64,000 nucleotides of DNA from Mytilus trossulus (lineage: Eukaryota; Mollusca; Bivalvia; Mytilida; Mytilidae), in the NCBI RefSeq assembly GCF_036588685.1, contig NC_086386.1, forward strand, positions 6,852,117-6,916,116, written 5' to 3'. A program made the translations under genes and the position numbers. The notes under the pieces are model-generated. The model was not told the origin of the DNA and did not search any database. It worked only from the letters and a program-made list of their open reading frames with translations. Position 1 is the first letter of the stretch; each line of letters starts with the position of its first letter. Positions 13,136 through 27,246 of this stretch are shown in pieces.

Positions 13136-15045
13136 ATATTTAACTATCGATGCATACCTACAGACAGTCATCATCGCGACACGGAGTTACAATCAAAACT
13201 GACCACAGCCATTGGTTAGCCCCAGCTTGACTGTTCGTATCCTTTATTTAGAATATTTGCCTTAAATTATAATTTTCGTCAGTTGTTATCGTTTTATTTG
13301 CGAGTTTTGATCATCGACGTCAACTTATTATAGTATAATGATCTTAAGAATAGGAGATATATTTTCTCAATGACGCTTATTTCTACGCTAAGTAAAACTC
13401 CATCTTGAAAATCTTTGTCCAAATGCGACGTAAAAAAAAGATATATGTATAATCTTCAAGATTAATTGACAAAAGGTGAACTTTTATGTAATTCACCCAC
13501 CCAGTCTTAACCTGTGACAGGTGTAATTTTACACTTTCCGCAATTTCATTCAGAACTTGAAACAACTTGGCCAACTTAAATAAACGCTCCACCCTTTTTA
13601 CTCGTAAAATGTTAATTAGGTAAAGCTGCCACTTGTTCGTCTCTTTCTTAACCCAGTTGTTTAATTTAACAGGTAGTCATATTTGGTTAACATCTCCTAA
13701 ACAAACACATATATCCTCCCGTCTTTAACCCGTGGGTTTGATTTGAAACCTTGGTCAACATCAATGTAATCCTAAACCAAAGAAATGGAATAATTATTGT
13801 GTTATAAACATCTACAATTTTAAGTTGATCCTTATACGGACGTAGAGGACTGGTTTGAGCAGGGTACAATGTTAATTGATACGGGTCCAACCTCTTCATT
13901 TTATCTTGTTAAACAAATCTGCAATCTTAAGTATTTAAGTTTATATTTTCAGAGTGCACACATTTTTCTTAAAGTATGAAAGTAAAGGTTCGGGAGACAT
14001 TTGAGTGAAGCGCTAGAGTTCACATTATGTATCTACAAGTGGACTTTTGTTTTAAAAATATTAAAGATGATTAAAGTGGAAGATTTACCTGTTTTTGAAA
14101 AAAAAAAAGAAAAAAGACGAAAGAGAACGCGTGAAATAAAGTAGCATATATTCCAATTTCATTCTTTTTTATTTACTATTTATCACATTCATTACATAGT
14201 GTAAATCTTTCGATTCGGGTATAAGCTGTTGGGTGTTTGACCGGTGAGTTTTACGTCACTGAAATTGTATCCTTATCATGTTAACGTAGAAAAATATTTA
14301 ATGTCTAGTAAAAAAAAATAAAAGTACTACTAACACAAAACATGCTAATTGAAATAAAATTTAAGCATGTTAAGAATGACTGAATCTCAGCTTGAGTAGC
14401 GTGCATGTTAATACACTATACAGATTAGTCCTGCCAGCTCAGCTAACTTGTCGCTTACTCTTCTTTGAACGTTGGTGAAAATACATATAGTATTATAGTA
14501 AGAAAGTTTGAGAAAGTAAATAAAAAGGGTTCTCACAAGTGAAACAACAACAGCTACTACAGTTTGGTTAAATCATTACTTGACATAAACAGATTTTTTA
14601 TTGATGCAATCGTATTACAAAATTATTTGTAATATTTATATGTTTTCATTGACACTATACATACATGACATACATGAACAAGTACACTTATATATTTAAC
14701 CTAGCCATTTCAACATTAATTTCCGAATTCTGTGACGCTTTTCTTTACCTTCTTTGTATTATGTAAACACATGTAATTTATATAAAAACGAAGATATGCT
14801 CTACCCTAATTCGTAAATACTATAAGGTTTCGGAACTATTATCAATATATTACAAAGACTTCCGTCGAAATAAGTGATAACCAACTAGCTCATGCTGTCG
14901 TTATTTTCCCCTAATTTCCCGGATCATAATATCATAATTAGTATAAAAGAAATGCAATATTTAAAACATCATTTATTTGAATTGCATCTATAATATCTTT
15001 TATTATTAAAGTTGAAACATTTATTATTGTTATGCGTTTACTTTT
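13136..15045. other. No recognised feature
   Basis: AT-rich; short open frames without family resemblance. Confidence 0.45.
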
Positions 15046-15384
15046 CTACATTGGTTAGAGGTATAGGGGGAGGGTTGAGATCTCACAAACATGTTTAACC
15101 CCGCCGCATTTTTGCGCCTGTCCCAAGTCAGGAGAATCTGGCCTTTGTTAGTCTTGTATCATTTTAATTTTAGTTTCTTGTGTACAATTTGGAAATTAGT
15201 ATGGCGTTCATTATCACTGAACTATAGTATATATTTGTTTAGGGGCCAGCTGAAGGACGCCTTCGGGTGCGGGAATTTCTCGCTACATTGAAGACCTGTT
15301 GGTGACCTTCTGTTGTTGTTTTTTTATTTGGTCGGGTTGATGTCTCTTTGACACATTCCCCATTTCCATTCTCAATTTTATTAG
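15046..15384 (+). repeat. Family B interspersed repeat
   Basis: Blocks in order: GGTATAGGGGGAGGGTTGAG, the CCCCGCC and CCTGTCCCAAGTCAGGAG motifs, GGACGCCTTCGGGTGCGG, then a tail GATGTCTCTTTGACACATTC with a T-rich end. Short open frames across it are incidental. Confidence 0.75.
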
Positions 15385-16968
15385 ATATAAAACTTAATTA
15401 AGTGGGCATTTTAATTTAACCTATTGTTTTGTCAGTCTTTAATTTAGTTACGTGTCTTATATATTTAGGAAAACAAAAACCAAACGAAAGTACAATCATG
15501 TCATTATTGTTGGGGGATGGTTATTTAAGGCTCTCAAAGTTTTTTTTTATTCTTTTATTTCTAGCTGAGCATTCTATTTCCTATGATTGCCCTCAATTCT
15601 GTTCTACTACTAAGTATTAAACATCGTCTCAATTAAATAGACGACTTTCCTTGTTATGTAAATTGATCCCAGTTTGTTTTTAAATTTGTCCCAGATTACC
15701 ATATAAACAGAATTGTTATGTGAAATAGAGATTAAGTGAATGCGTGGATGTATACCGAAAAATCTCATGGAATATTTTGAAATGATTATTTATAAATATA
15801 TCGTGGTTTTATCCTTTTTGGACTCGTGATTTTGTTTACCTTCAGTGTTTTGTTTCAAATTAACATTTTTCATCTTCAAACTTGTTCGGCACCCGTCTAA
15901 CATTTATTTTAAGAGGACCCAATACAGAGATACAGTAGCAATTTTCTGAACATCACAACAATGTGTTATAAACTTGATTCTAGTTGAGTAAACCCACTGT
16001 TCTGATTATTGTAAACAACAATGGTCTCTGAAGTCAAGAGCAATATACATTATAACGGAATACAGGTACAATAAAACCCTAATGTGCCCCAAATTTAAAA
16101 TGAATAATAAGTTTAACGGTGTTGTTTATTAAATTTTGAATAAAGGGGAAGAATTTTATTGCATTTCGTCCATGATAACAGTATACTTTAAGTGTGCTTT
16201 AATCCTGCCTTTATGATGGCAACTTTTTAAGTTATGTTGGTTTCATTTAATAATTTTGTAACATTAAATATTCGCGCATTGTAAAAATCGTTGTATGTAA
16301 ATACCCATGTGTCTTGTCAACCATATTAATTGCTACACAACTCTTTACTTAATGTTTATACTCATGTTTTTATCTAAATTAGAATATTATTCATTACTAA
16401 AAGATGCACGAAAAGGTCAAGCGGAACTATTATATATTGAATAATTGTTGGGTTGAATAAATAAGTGTTGCAAATAAAAATAAAACTCTACAAATAAACG
16501 TCCACAAAGTAAACATGTACAGAAGGTATCATGTCAGTTCACTGTAAAATTATATCAATAATGCTCCAGCAAACTTTACTCTCGTCAATCACGACATTTT
16601 AAGCATTTCTCTTTAATTAATATTTACACGCTATCATAAACCTTTTTTCCTTGTAATATGCATAAATCTCTGGGTATTACAAATCACGCGTTAACGATCG
16701 AATCAATGTGTTTTCAAAAGGATAAACATACATATTTGCAATAATTCTAAATCATGCGTATATTACATTATTTTTTCTATATTCGACTGCATTTAAAATG
16801 ACATTTATGAGGAGTATAAGATAAAGCAATAAATAAAATATTTCCCTTACAAAATACCAATATGACTATTGTCTACTTCCTCATTATTTACAACTTGTAA
16901 AAAACATCCCTTTTCCATGTTTGCAATCACACAATATTTGTAGTCAGTTTTACATTGTGATATCTTTT
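15385..16968. other. No recognised feature
   Basis: AT-rich. If the exon at 17237-17539 is real, its gene should continue somewhere to the left, but no convincing exon was found here. Confidence 0.4.
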
Positions 16969-17236
16969 CTAATCAAGGCAAACTGGAGCGATCTCCATGA
17001 TTTCATCAACAAATCTAACAGAATACACGAATACGACTATTATAAATTTGTCCAATTTATACCCTCCGAGGTGATGAAGTGTTTCATCTAATTCTAACTT
17101 TAATATGTACAATAATAGTCATTTATTACGAGTTATCTCACCTATTCTTTTCGTTCCAATGACAATGATTTAAGTTAAAAATAGAATCATGCACGATATA
17201 ACCCCCTTCTAAATAGAATGCAAAGATTTGACTTAC

Positions 17237-17539
17237 CGAAGGCAGTAACAGTGTCCCTACACTTTCTATCAATCCCACGAGTCCTAGTTTCTTCTCATCT
17301 TCTCCGTCAAGTTCATCTGATGAGGCCTGAGAACACAGAGATAGTCCGCTCTCCTTTCTAGTTTTATTTGATGGAGAATTATCCCTACCAGATAATGTTC
17401 CATTAGTTTGAGGTATTTTATCCTTGGTTCTATTGTGTTTGTTACAGTCTTCTGTACCATTACATCCTTTGGAACTCGGTGATTGTTTTTTGATAGAATC
17501 AATTTCATTTTTCACCGCAGTTTGAAATGGACAACTCAT
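17237..17539 (-). CDS. Candidate first coding exon of an unrecognised gene
   Basis: An ATG in good context (AAAATGAG) opens 101 codons that end exactly at a strong donor (CTTCG|GTAAGT on the minus strand), phase 0. The peptide is hydrophilic and rich in Ser, Asn, Lys and Thr for about 70 residues. It then has an acidic patch (SSDELDGEDEKK) and a hydrophobic stretch, LGLVGLIESVGTLLLPS. This looks like a cytoplasmic N-terminal tail leading to a membrane or amphipathic helix. I do not recognise the family. Downstream exons would lie to the left; only one weak candidate was seen (16969-17097). The exon could be spurious, since an open 303-nt frame with a good donor can arise by chance in this much non-coding DNA. 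Confidence 0.4.
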
Positions 17540-19132
17540 TTTGATTACGATTCAACTATTTTTGTTGATCAAAACAATCAATAGCGATCATTTTCGTCCA
17601 TCAATGATTTCTTGAGATCACAGTTAATGTAAATCCGTAATGGTATTTAATGCAGATACACCTTCTAGCCTTCAATACACAATGATAATTATAGGTATCT
17701 CCTGTGTTTAAACTCTATAAACAATTATCAACTGGTATGGCCAAATGGATTATAAATACCAAGACACGTGTTTCTTCAATATATAAACAAATCACAGAAG
17801 CTTTACATCTCTCATTCAGATAATCAGTATTAATATTACTGTCCATCAAACACTTTTTTTCTCAAATTAGATCGTAATTTTACATTCATAATATCCAAAC
17901 TTTTTTCTTTACTACTACTTCTAAACGCATTAAAATTTATGGCAAATTTAACATCGTGTTTTAATATATTCTCCCGAATTAATGTTTAAAATTCGCCGAT
18001 ATAGCGGTAACTTTTAAATTGTTTATCTGTCATGTAGGTATTTTAGTGGATTTACGTCCGAAGACTTTCTCTGATCATAAATACCACAGACTATATAATT
18101 AAATAGTGTGTTACAATAAATTCCCTACGTTTTGTTGATAGTAATTGTTGTTAACGGACATTGATCGTTGATTTTGATAAACGAGAGTTTATAGTAGCAA
18201 ACGTAATCTCTCCGATGCTGAACAACAAAAGACCATGCAGGTGTCAGCGAACTGAATGCATTTATTGGGTGTTTAGGTCGGATTATGTCTGTATTGTAAA
18301 TGATTTAGAATTGATTAGAGTTGTAAATCTGAAGTATTTACAAGTTATACAGCCCACTATAGAAAACGAACTTTAAAACAAGGTTGTGTCCTTGTTTACA
18401 ACTGACACAAGTCAACAAATCAGATAGTTTCTTTCCGTTTCGTTCTACGTTTACAAAGACCCAGATGAATATTCGCTCTTTGTGACATTTACTATCTTAA
18501 GCATTTATCGATCCCACTTGTGAAATATTTAAGATTATATTTGATTGTTGTTTACAAGATATGCACAAAAAAAATGATGGCCAAACAAATGTAAGATAGT
18601 TAGTGAGTTCTTTTTTATAATCTTCTTCTGAAGTAATAAAAAAGAATGATAAGATTTAGTATGTTTATCAATGAGAAAACTCTCCACTAGAGACCTGATA
18701 AAGGAGTGCTGTCTTTTTTTTTAGTTCTATTAAAGTCAATAGATTCATATATATTTGTACACATATTTTTATTATCATAACAAAGTTTATTTGTGTAATA
18801 TATGCAAAAGTGCTGCAAACGATGAAAACCGTATTAAGCCAAATATCAAGTAGACATCATCTTCTGTATTGTATTGTCCCAATACGTTAAGGCAATATCC
18901 AATCGCAATCCCTTCAGGCTTTTAAAGAGGAAACAGTAGCAAAAGGAGACAATAATAAATCATTGGTTAAAAAAAATATCTACACATGACAATTATAAAA
19001 ACAGAACGAACAGAAAACCAATAGCCCCAAAACTAATGATTGACCAAAACAAACACCATCAATTTGTGACAGCGGAGCTGAACTCAAGTGACCAATAACA
19101 GCCAGCTGATTTTATATTTTAAGCGGATTTAA
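17540..19132. other. No recognised gene
   Basis: Possible upstream region of the exon at 17237-17539, plus a diverged family A tail at 18645-18695. Confidence 0.4.
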
Positions 19133-19306
19133 CATGCACAGCTAATTGAACCCCAACATTTCATGCACAGCTAATTGAACCCTAACATTTCATGCACAGC
19201 TAATTGAACCCTAACATTTCATGCACAGCTAATTGAACCCTAACATTTCATGCACATCTAATTGACCCCTAACATTTCATGCACAGCTAATTGAATCCTA
19301 ACATTT
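19133..19306 (+). repeat. 29-bp minisatellite, six units
   Basis: Unit begins CATGCACAGCTAATTGAACC and recurs every 29 bases at 19133, 19162, 19191, 19220, 19249 and 19278 with few changes. From 19307 to about 19545 the sequence keeps scattered related pieces (GCGCAGCTAAATTAAAC, AATGCACATCTAG), suggesting an older, decayed extension. Confidence 0.9.
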
Positions 19307-20125
19307 TATGTGCATATTATCGAAACTACAACTTTTCTCATGGGAAGCTATTAAATTAGAAGTATAAAATATTACGCGCAGCTCATTTAACCTATAACAG
19401 TTTTAGCGCAGTTGAATTAAACTAAAACATTTAATGCACATCTAGTTAAAACTATTAGGCCCCATCACAGTTGTAGCGCAGCTAAATTAAACTAAAACAT
19501 GTAATCCACATCTCATCACAGTTGTAGCGCAGCTTATTAAAACTGTTACACTTTTAATTGGCACTAAAATAGGAATCACACACTATGAATTACTACCACC
19601 ACTATTCTTACTGAAGCATAATCACTTAGCTGCTGATGGCAAGGTAAATGTATCACTGATTCACTGCGATCGTGGATGTAACACTTCTGTCTTTGATAAA
19701 TATCAGATTAAATGGCATCGACAACTGTGTATAATCGGAAGTCATAAGTTTCGTTTTTTAAACATTTGAATAAAATCAGATAAGTAACATTCTCCGGGTT
19801 GATACAGAGTGTAAACAGATATATCTTCTGATTATATCAGATAAAAAGATACGGACTATATCTACATGTGATGATACGTTATATGACATACCATACGTTA
19901 CCTTACCTCAAAGGTTTCTCAAATTGAACCTATATAAAAAATAGAGAGACTGTAAAATCAACACAAAATATTAAAAGAAAATAAAAGAAAACCAGTTACA
20001 GATCATGTTGATCGACAAAGCAGCAAGTAGAATTCGTAAACGAAAAACAAAAGCCATGAACATGCGAAAGATAAAAAAAATCTAACTAAATATTGTAAAC
20101 ACAAAGGTATCAGCTGGTTATTCTC

Positions 20126-20790
20126 GGACAAAAACACTCACTGAACATCGAAAACTACAAAAAGACACCTACTGATTATCATGAAGGTCAAGAACACTCG
20201 CTGAACATGAATAGATACATACAAACACCTACTGGATATCCCGATGGACAAAACCACTCAATTAACATTGAAAACTACACAAAGACACATATTGAATATC
20301 ATCAAGAACAAAACACACACATATAAACAAAAATAAGTAAACAAAAGACACCATCTAAATATCATCCTTGGTGAACAATGCCAAAAGAAAACTACTGATT
20401 ATACTCAAGGACAAAACACTCACTGAACATCCATAGTTACACAAAGACACCTGTTCAATATCTTTAAGGACGAAATCACTCAATGAACATCCATACGTAC
20501 ACACAGGACACCTATTGAATATGATTAAGGACAAAAACACTCATATGCATTGAACATGGAAAACTACACAAAGACACCCACTAAATAGCATGAAGAAGCA
20601 AACACTAACAGGACATCAATGCATACACAAAGCTAGCTTCTAGACATACAAAGGGACACTGATTACACTCACTGCACATCCAAAAATACACAAAGACACC
20701 CACTGAATACCCTCAATGACAAAAACACTCACTGAAAATCTTAAGGCCAAATACACTTAATTAACATCCTTGAGGAAAACACACTAACAT
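20126..20790 (+). repeat. Degenerate minisatellite, period about 60 bp
   Basis: Repeated motif order: ACAAAAACACTCACTGAACAT, a short spacer with TACACAAAGACACC, then a diverged AATATC segment. About eleven poorly conserved copies can be followed by eye. Confidence 0.7.
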
Positions 20791-21229
20791 ACCATCATAA
20801 AGAACAACACTACGCTTACTTAACATCTACAAGTAAATAACTACATCTATTGGATATCCTTTATGAAAAAATATAACTCAGCTATTGTTCTTTCCTTTTT
20901 AAAAAAAGTTTATCCTGAAATATTTCTTTAAACTGTATAGCTTTTGATTTAATTTTAAAGATTTGGTTGGATACATCTTGTCTAATAGAGTAAGAAGACC
21001 AAAAGGTTACTCATATGCTTACTAAAAGAAACTATGGTTGTTCATTAATTGGAAAAAGAATTCGTTACGACAAAAACGATTTCATTCTAATTGTTGCAAA
21101 CAAATGTTTTTAGACTATAAGAATAGTTATCAAAGTTACCAGGATTATAATTTGGAATATGATTGTATTCCTTGTGTGAAAACCATTTTCTTCAGTCTAT
21201 CGTTATGATGTATCTGTACAAATAATCTG

Positions 21230-22042
21230 GGGCCGGTTTCACGAAGCTATCCTAAGACATGTCATAAGACATATCTTATGACATGTCTTATGATCCTCTT
21301 ATGACTATCCTATGACATATCTCAGACCTCGTCTTGAAGCTGTCTTATCTTAGGATGATCTTAGCTAAGACATCCTAAACCTGTCTCAAGTTCTTTAAAT
21401 TTTCAAATATAAATATGATTTACGGAAAAAAAATCATGTAAATGTAGTATGTCTTACCATAAATTATTCTAAACGTATTGATCAATATAAATGACATAAT
21501 TTGCAAAATAAATATAAAAAAAGTAAAAGTCATTTATTTATAAATTATCTTCAAACAATACATCAATATAAATATGAAATTTTTAATGAAAAAATAAGAA
21601 AACAAGAATATAAAATGATAATTATTTTGGTACAAGTGAGTTAAATTCAATTTCGACTTTATTGGTTATAAAAGGTTAAGGGATAAAATCGTGCAATTTT
21701 GATATCAATTATACATCGAATTTACATTGTTGACAACTCATGATAATCCGTCAATCTAGAAAAATTGCGTTAAAAGCAGGAACAGGAGAATAGATAGTTA
21801 GATGTTAATAAGATATTTTTTTCAAAATTAATAAAAAAAAAAAAAATGGAATTTGTATAAATAAACGTATAACTATCCTAAGACCATCATAAGACACCTC
21901 TCGCGTTGTCCTAACTTTATGACCAATTTTAAGAGATGTCCTAATTTAGGACCACTTTGTGAAACCCACTTAGGACTAAGATGTGTCGTAAGACCATCAT
22001 AAGACATGTCTTAGTCCTAAGACAGCTTCGTGAAACTGGGCC
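21230..22042. mobile_element. 813-bp inverted-repeat element (MITE, Harbinger-like ends)
   Basis: Left end GGGCCGGTTTCACGAAGCT and right end AGCTTCGTGAAACTGGGCC are inverted copies of each other. The inverted similarity continues inward through CTAAGACATGTCTTATGA-type palindromes. A 3-bp CTG lies on both sides (21227-21229, 22043-22045), fitting the 3-bp duplication of PIF/Harbinger elements. The centre is AT-rich with no transposase. Class is inferred from the ends only. Confidence 0.75.
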
Positions 22043-22045
22043 CTG

Positions 22046-23217
22046 AATCGCCGTCTACAAAGGTTGCAATAAACCCTTTCGTCTCTATTCGTTACTTCGA
22101 CCTTTTTAGCAAAACCTATTTTTCATGTGTTTCTTTTTACAAGAAGTCAGGAAACACTGCGTCTTTTGAAATTGCAAAAAATACTCATGTATTAGATATT
22201 AACGATCCTTTGTGTTGAAGATTGCGATAGTTGAAATATACTCATACGTTTATCAAATGCTAAGATCTGCATTATTGTTATCAATTCTTTTGGGATATAA
22301 AAGTCTACATTATTGTAATGCTGATTGAATGTTTAACTTATAATTTACATGTTTCCGTTTAAACTAACGGTTTAAAGTGATTTTGTTTCTTGTATTTGCA
22401 TATCTTATTTACACAAAACTAACAGAAATTCTTCGAACGTTCTTGATCCAATGATATCATTTTTTGAATACCGATGATTGATTATTCTTTCTTCGTTTCA
22501 ATGGCACTACCGAAAATAAATCTTTATACTGGCAAAAAAAGACGAGATGAAATACCAACAACAGGGGAATTTTAAACGCAAAAATATAGCATACCGTACG
22601 ATAACATGAACTTTTGTTTGTGTTATGATGAATATTTAGATAATCTGAAAACACGCATATTTATACTGGTCAACTTCTGGTAATAGTAAGTTTAAAATTA
22701 TGCATAGGAAACATAGGGTTACTAGGATAACTAGTGTCTCTGTGAGCTGCTAAGCCAAGGACACATATTTCATATGTTTTCCATTAGAAATTAGTTAAAC
22801 AGACATTTTGACTCACTTGATTAAAAGACCGTTGGCGTAATTGATGGTGATGTATTTTCCTCTGACGAGTTATTGCACTCTTTTGATTGATAATCTAATC
22901 TAAGTTTCAAATGATACAGCTAAATTTGAATCAATAGCTAATCATATTAAACATAATTCATAAAGTTTCTTTAATCAAAATAAAATTCAGATAATTTTTA
23001 TAAAATATAACAAACAATTCGTCAAGTTTGTTTCTCTAGCAATTAGATTATACAAGTGATCGACTATAAAACAACACGGCGGCAATTATCAAACAGTGAA
23101 ATGCCTAAAGACGTAGGAATAAAAACATAAAATTAATAAACACAATAAAGAGGAAGTAAACACCAGCAACAGTCGAAATCAAAATTTGTCATTTATGTTA
23201 AGGAAATATATGATGAG
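22046..23217. other. No recognised feature
   Basis: Left flank of the satellite array; AT-rich, with no supported gene. Confidence 0.45.
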
Positions 23218-25039
23218 AGTACATTGAATTTGGTTGTAATGCATAGCAGTAATCCATAGTGCGTCACATTTGGTTGTACCGTATAGCAGCTAATCCATTG
23301 TACATTGAATTTAGTTGTACTGTATAGCAGCAAATCCATAGTACATTACATTTTAATTGTACTCTATAGCAGCAAATTCATAGTACATTGCATTTGATTG
23401 TACTATATGGCAGCAAATCCATAATACATTGAACTTGGTTGTACTGTAAAGCAGCAAATCCATAGTACATTTCATTTGATTGTACTGTAAAGCAGCAAAT
23501 CCATAGAACATTGCATTTGATTGTACTGTATAGCAGTAAATCCATAGTACATTGCATTTGGTTGTACTGTATAACAGCAAATCCATAGTACATTGTATTT
23601 TGGTTGAACTGGATAGCAGCAAATCCATATTACATTGCATTTGGTTGTACTGTATAGCAGAAAATCCATAGTACATTACATTTAGTTGTACTGTATAACA
23701 GCAAATCCCTAGTACACAAAATTTGGTTGTACTGTACAGCAGCAAATCCCTAGTACATTGAATTTGGTTGTAATGTATAGCAGAAAATCCATAGTACATT
23801 ACATTTAGTTGTACTGTATAGCAGCAAATCCATAGTATATTGCATTTAGTTGTATTGTAAAGCAGGAAATCCATAGTACATTGCATTTGGTTTTACTGTA
23901 TTGCAGTAAATCCCTAGTACATTGAATTTGTTTGTACTGTATACCATTAAATCCATAGTGCATTACATTTGGTTGAACTGTATAGCAGCAAATCCACAGT
24001 ACATTGCATTTGGTTGTACTGTATACCAGCAAATCCATAGAACATTTCATTTGATTATACTGTATAGCAGCAAATCCATAGAACATTGCATTTGGTTGTA
24101 CTGTACAGCAGGAAATCCATAGAACATTACATTTCTTTGTACTGTATAGCAACAAATCCATAGCACATTGCATTTGGTTACACTGTATAGCAGCAAATCA
24201 ATAGTACATTGAATTTGGCTGTACTGTATAGCAGGAAATCCATAGTGCATTTCATTTGGTTGAACTGTATAGCATTAAATCCATAGTACATTACATTTGG
24301 TTGTACTGTATAGCAGGAAATCCAAAGTACATTACATTTGGTTGTACTGTATAGCAAGAAATCCATAGTACATTACATTTGGTTGTACTGTATAGCAGCA
24401 AATCCATAGTACATTGCATTTGCTTGTACTGTATAGCAGCAAATCCATAGTGCATTGCATTTGGTTGTAATGTATATCAGCCAATTCATAGTGCATTGCA
24501 TTTGGTTGTACCATATAGCAGTAAATCCATAGTACATTGCATTTGGTTGTACTGTATAGCAGTACCTCCATAGTACATTGCATTTGGTTGCACTGTATAG
24601 CAGCAAATTCATAGTACATTGCATTTGGTTGCACTGTATAGCAGCAAATCCATAGTACATTGAATTTGGTTGTACTGTATAGCAGCAAATCAATAGTACA
24701 TTGCATTTGGTTGCACTGTATATCAGCAAATCCAGTGTACATTGCATTTGGTTGTACTGTATAGGAGTACATCCATAGTACATTGCATTTGGTTGCACTG
24801 TATAACAGCCAATTAATAGTGCATTACATTTGGTTGTACTGTATAGCAGCAAATCCATTGTACATTGCATTTGGTTGTACTATAGATCAGAAAATCCATA
24901 GAAAATTGAATTTGGTTGTAATATGGAGCAGAAAATCCATAAAACATTGAACTTGGTTGTACTGTATAGCAGCAAATCCATAGTGCGTTGAATTTGGTTG
25001 TACTGTATAGCAGCAAATCCAGTGTACATTGCATTTGGT

Positions 25040-27246
25040 TGTACTGTAGAGCATAAAATCCATAGAACATTGGATTTGGTTGTACTGTATAGCAGCAAAT
25101 CCATAGTACATTGAATTTGTTTGTACTGTAGAGCAGAAAATCCTAAGAACATTGCATTTGGTTGTACTGTATAGCAGCACATCCATAGTACATTGCATTT
25201 GGTTGTACTGTATAGTAGCAAATCCATAGTACATTGCATTTGGTTGTACTGTATAGCAGCCAATCCATAGTGCATTACATTTGGTTGTACTGTATAGCAG
25301 CAAATCTATTGAACATTACATGTGGTTGAACTGTATAGCAGCAAATCCATAGAACATTGCATTTTGTTGTACTGTATAGCAGCAAATCCATAGAACATTG
25401 CATTTGGTTGTACTGTATAGCAGCAAATCCATAGAACATTCCATTTGGTTGTACTGTATAGCAGCAAATCCATAGAACATTGCATTTGGTTGTACTGTAT
25501 AGCAGCAAATCCATAGTGCATTACATTTGGTTGTACTGTATAGCAGCAAATCCATAGAACATTGCGTTTGGTTGTACTGTATAGCAGCAAATCCATAGTA
25601 CATTGCATTTGGCTTGTTATATAGCAGCCAATCCCTAGTGCATTGCATTTGGTTGTACTGTATAGCAGCAAATCCATAGTACATTGCATTTGGTTTGTTG
25701 TATAGCAGCCAATCAATAGTGTATTGCATTCAGTTGTACTGAATAGCAGCCAATTCATAGAACATTGCATTTGGTTGTACTGTATAGCAGCAAATCCATA
25801 GTGCATTACATTTGGTTGTACTGTATAGCAGCAAATCCATAGAACATTGCGTTTGGTTGTACTGTATAGCAGCAAATCCATAGTACATTGCATTTGGCTT
25901 GTTATATAGCAGCCAATCCCTGGTGCATTGCATTTGGTTGTACTGTATAGCAGCAAATTCATAGAACATTGCATTTGGTTGTACTGTATAGCAGCAAATC
26001 CATAGTACATTGCATTTGGCTTGTTATATAGCAGCCAATCCCTGGTGCATTGCATTTGGTTGTACTGAATAGCAGCCAATTCATAGAACATTGCATTTGG
26101 TTGTACTGTATAGCAGCAAATCCATAGAACATTACATTTGGTTGTACTGTAGAGCATAAAATCCATAGAACATTGGATTTGGTTGTACTGTATAGCAGCA
26201 AATCCATAGTACATTGAATTTGTTTGTACTGTAGAGCAGAAAATCCTAAGAACATTGCATTTGGTTGTACTGTATAGCAGCACATCCATAGTACATTGCA
26301 TTTGGTTGTACTGTATAGTAGCAAATCCATAGTACATTGCATTTGGTTGTACTGTATAGCAGCCAATCCATAGTGCATTACATTTGGTTGTACTGTATAG
26401 CAGCAAATCTATAGAACATTACATGTGGTTGAACTGTATAGCAGCAAATCCATAGAACATTGCATTTTGTTGTACTGTATAGCAGCAAATCCATAGAACA
26501 TTGCATTTGGTTGTACTGTATAGCAGCAAATCCATAGAACATTCCATTTGGTTGTACTGTATAGCAGCAAATCCATAGAACATTGCATTTGGTTGTACTG
26601 TATAGCAGCAAATCCATAGTGCATTACATTTGGTTGTACTGTATAGCAGCAAATCCATAGAACATTGCGTTTGGTTGTACTGTATAGCAGCAAATCCATA
26701 GTACATTGCATTTGGCTTGTTATATAGCAGCCAATCCCTGGTGCATTGCATTTGGTTGTACTGTATAGCAGCAAATCCCTAGTACATTGCATTTGGTTTG
26801 TTGTATAGCAGCCAATCAATAGTGTATTGCATTCAGTTGTACTGAATAGCAGCCAATTCATAGAACATTGCATTTGGTTGTACTGTATAGCAGCAAATCC
26901 ATAGTGCATTACATTTGGTTGTACTGTATAGCAGCAAATCCATAGAACATTGCGTTTGGTTGTACTGTATAGCAGCAAATCCATAGTACATTGCATTTGG
27001 CTTGTTATATAGCAGCCAATCCCTGGTGCATTGCATTTGGTTGTACTGTATAGCAGCAAATTCATAGAACATTGCATTTGGTTGTACTGTATAGCAGCAA
27101 ATCCATAGTACATTGCATTTGGCTTGTTATATAGCAGCCAATCCCTGGTGCATTGCATTTGGTTGTACTGAATAGCAGCCAATTCATAGAACATTGCATT
27201 TGGTTGTACTGTATAGCAGCAAATCCATAGAACATTACATTTGGTT
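25040..27246 (-). repeat. Higher-order duplication inside the satellite (two 1,103-bp copies)
   Basis: The pattern of variant units at about 25040-26143 repeats at about 26143-27246, offset 1,103 bp. Examples are GTAGAGCATAAAATCCATAG at 25045 and 26148, and the four 40-bp variant units. 1,103 equals 23 units of 41 plus 4 of 40. Confidence 0.9.

Noticed and set aside
25306-26406. 366-codon minus-strand open frame and a score of similar frames between 23353 and 27957
   Set aside because: All are readings of the 41-bp satellite. Overlapping frames give the same 41-residue cycle; no gene structure.
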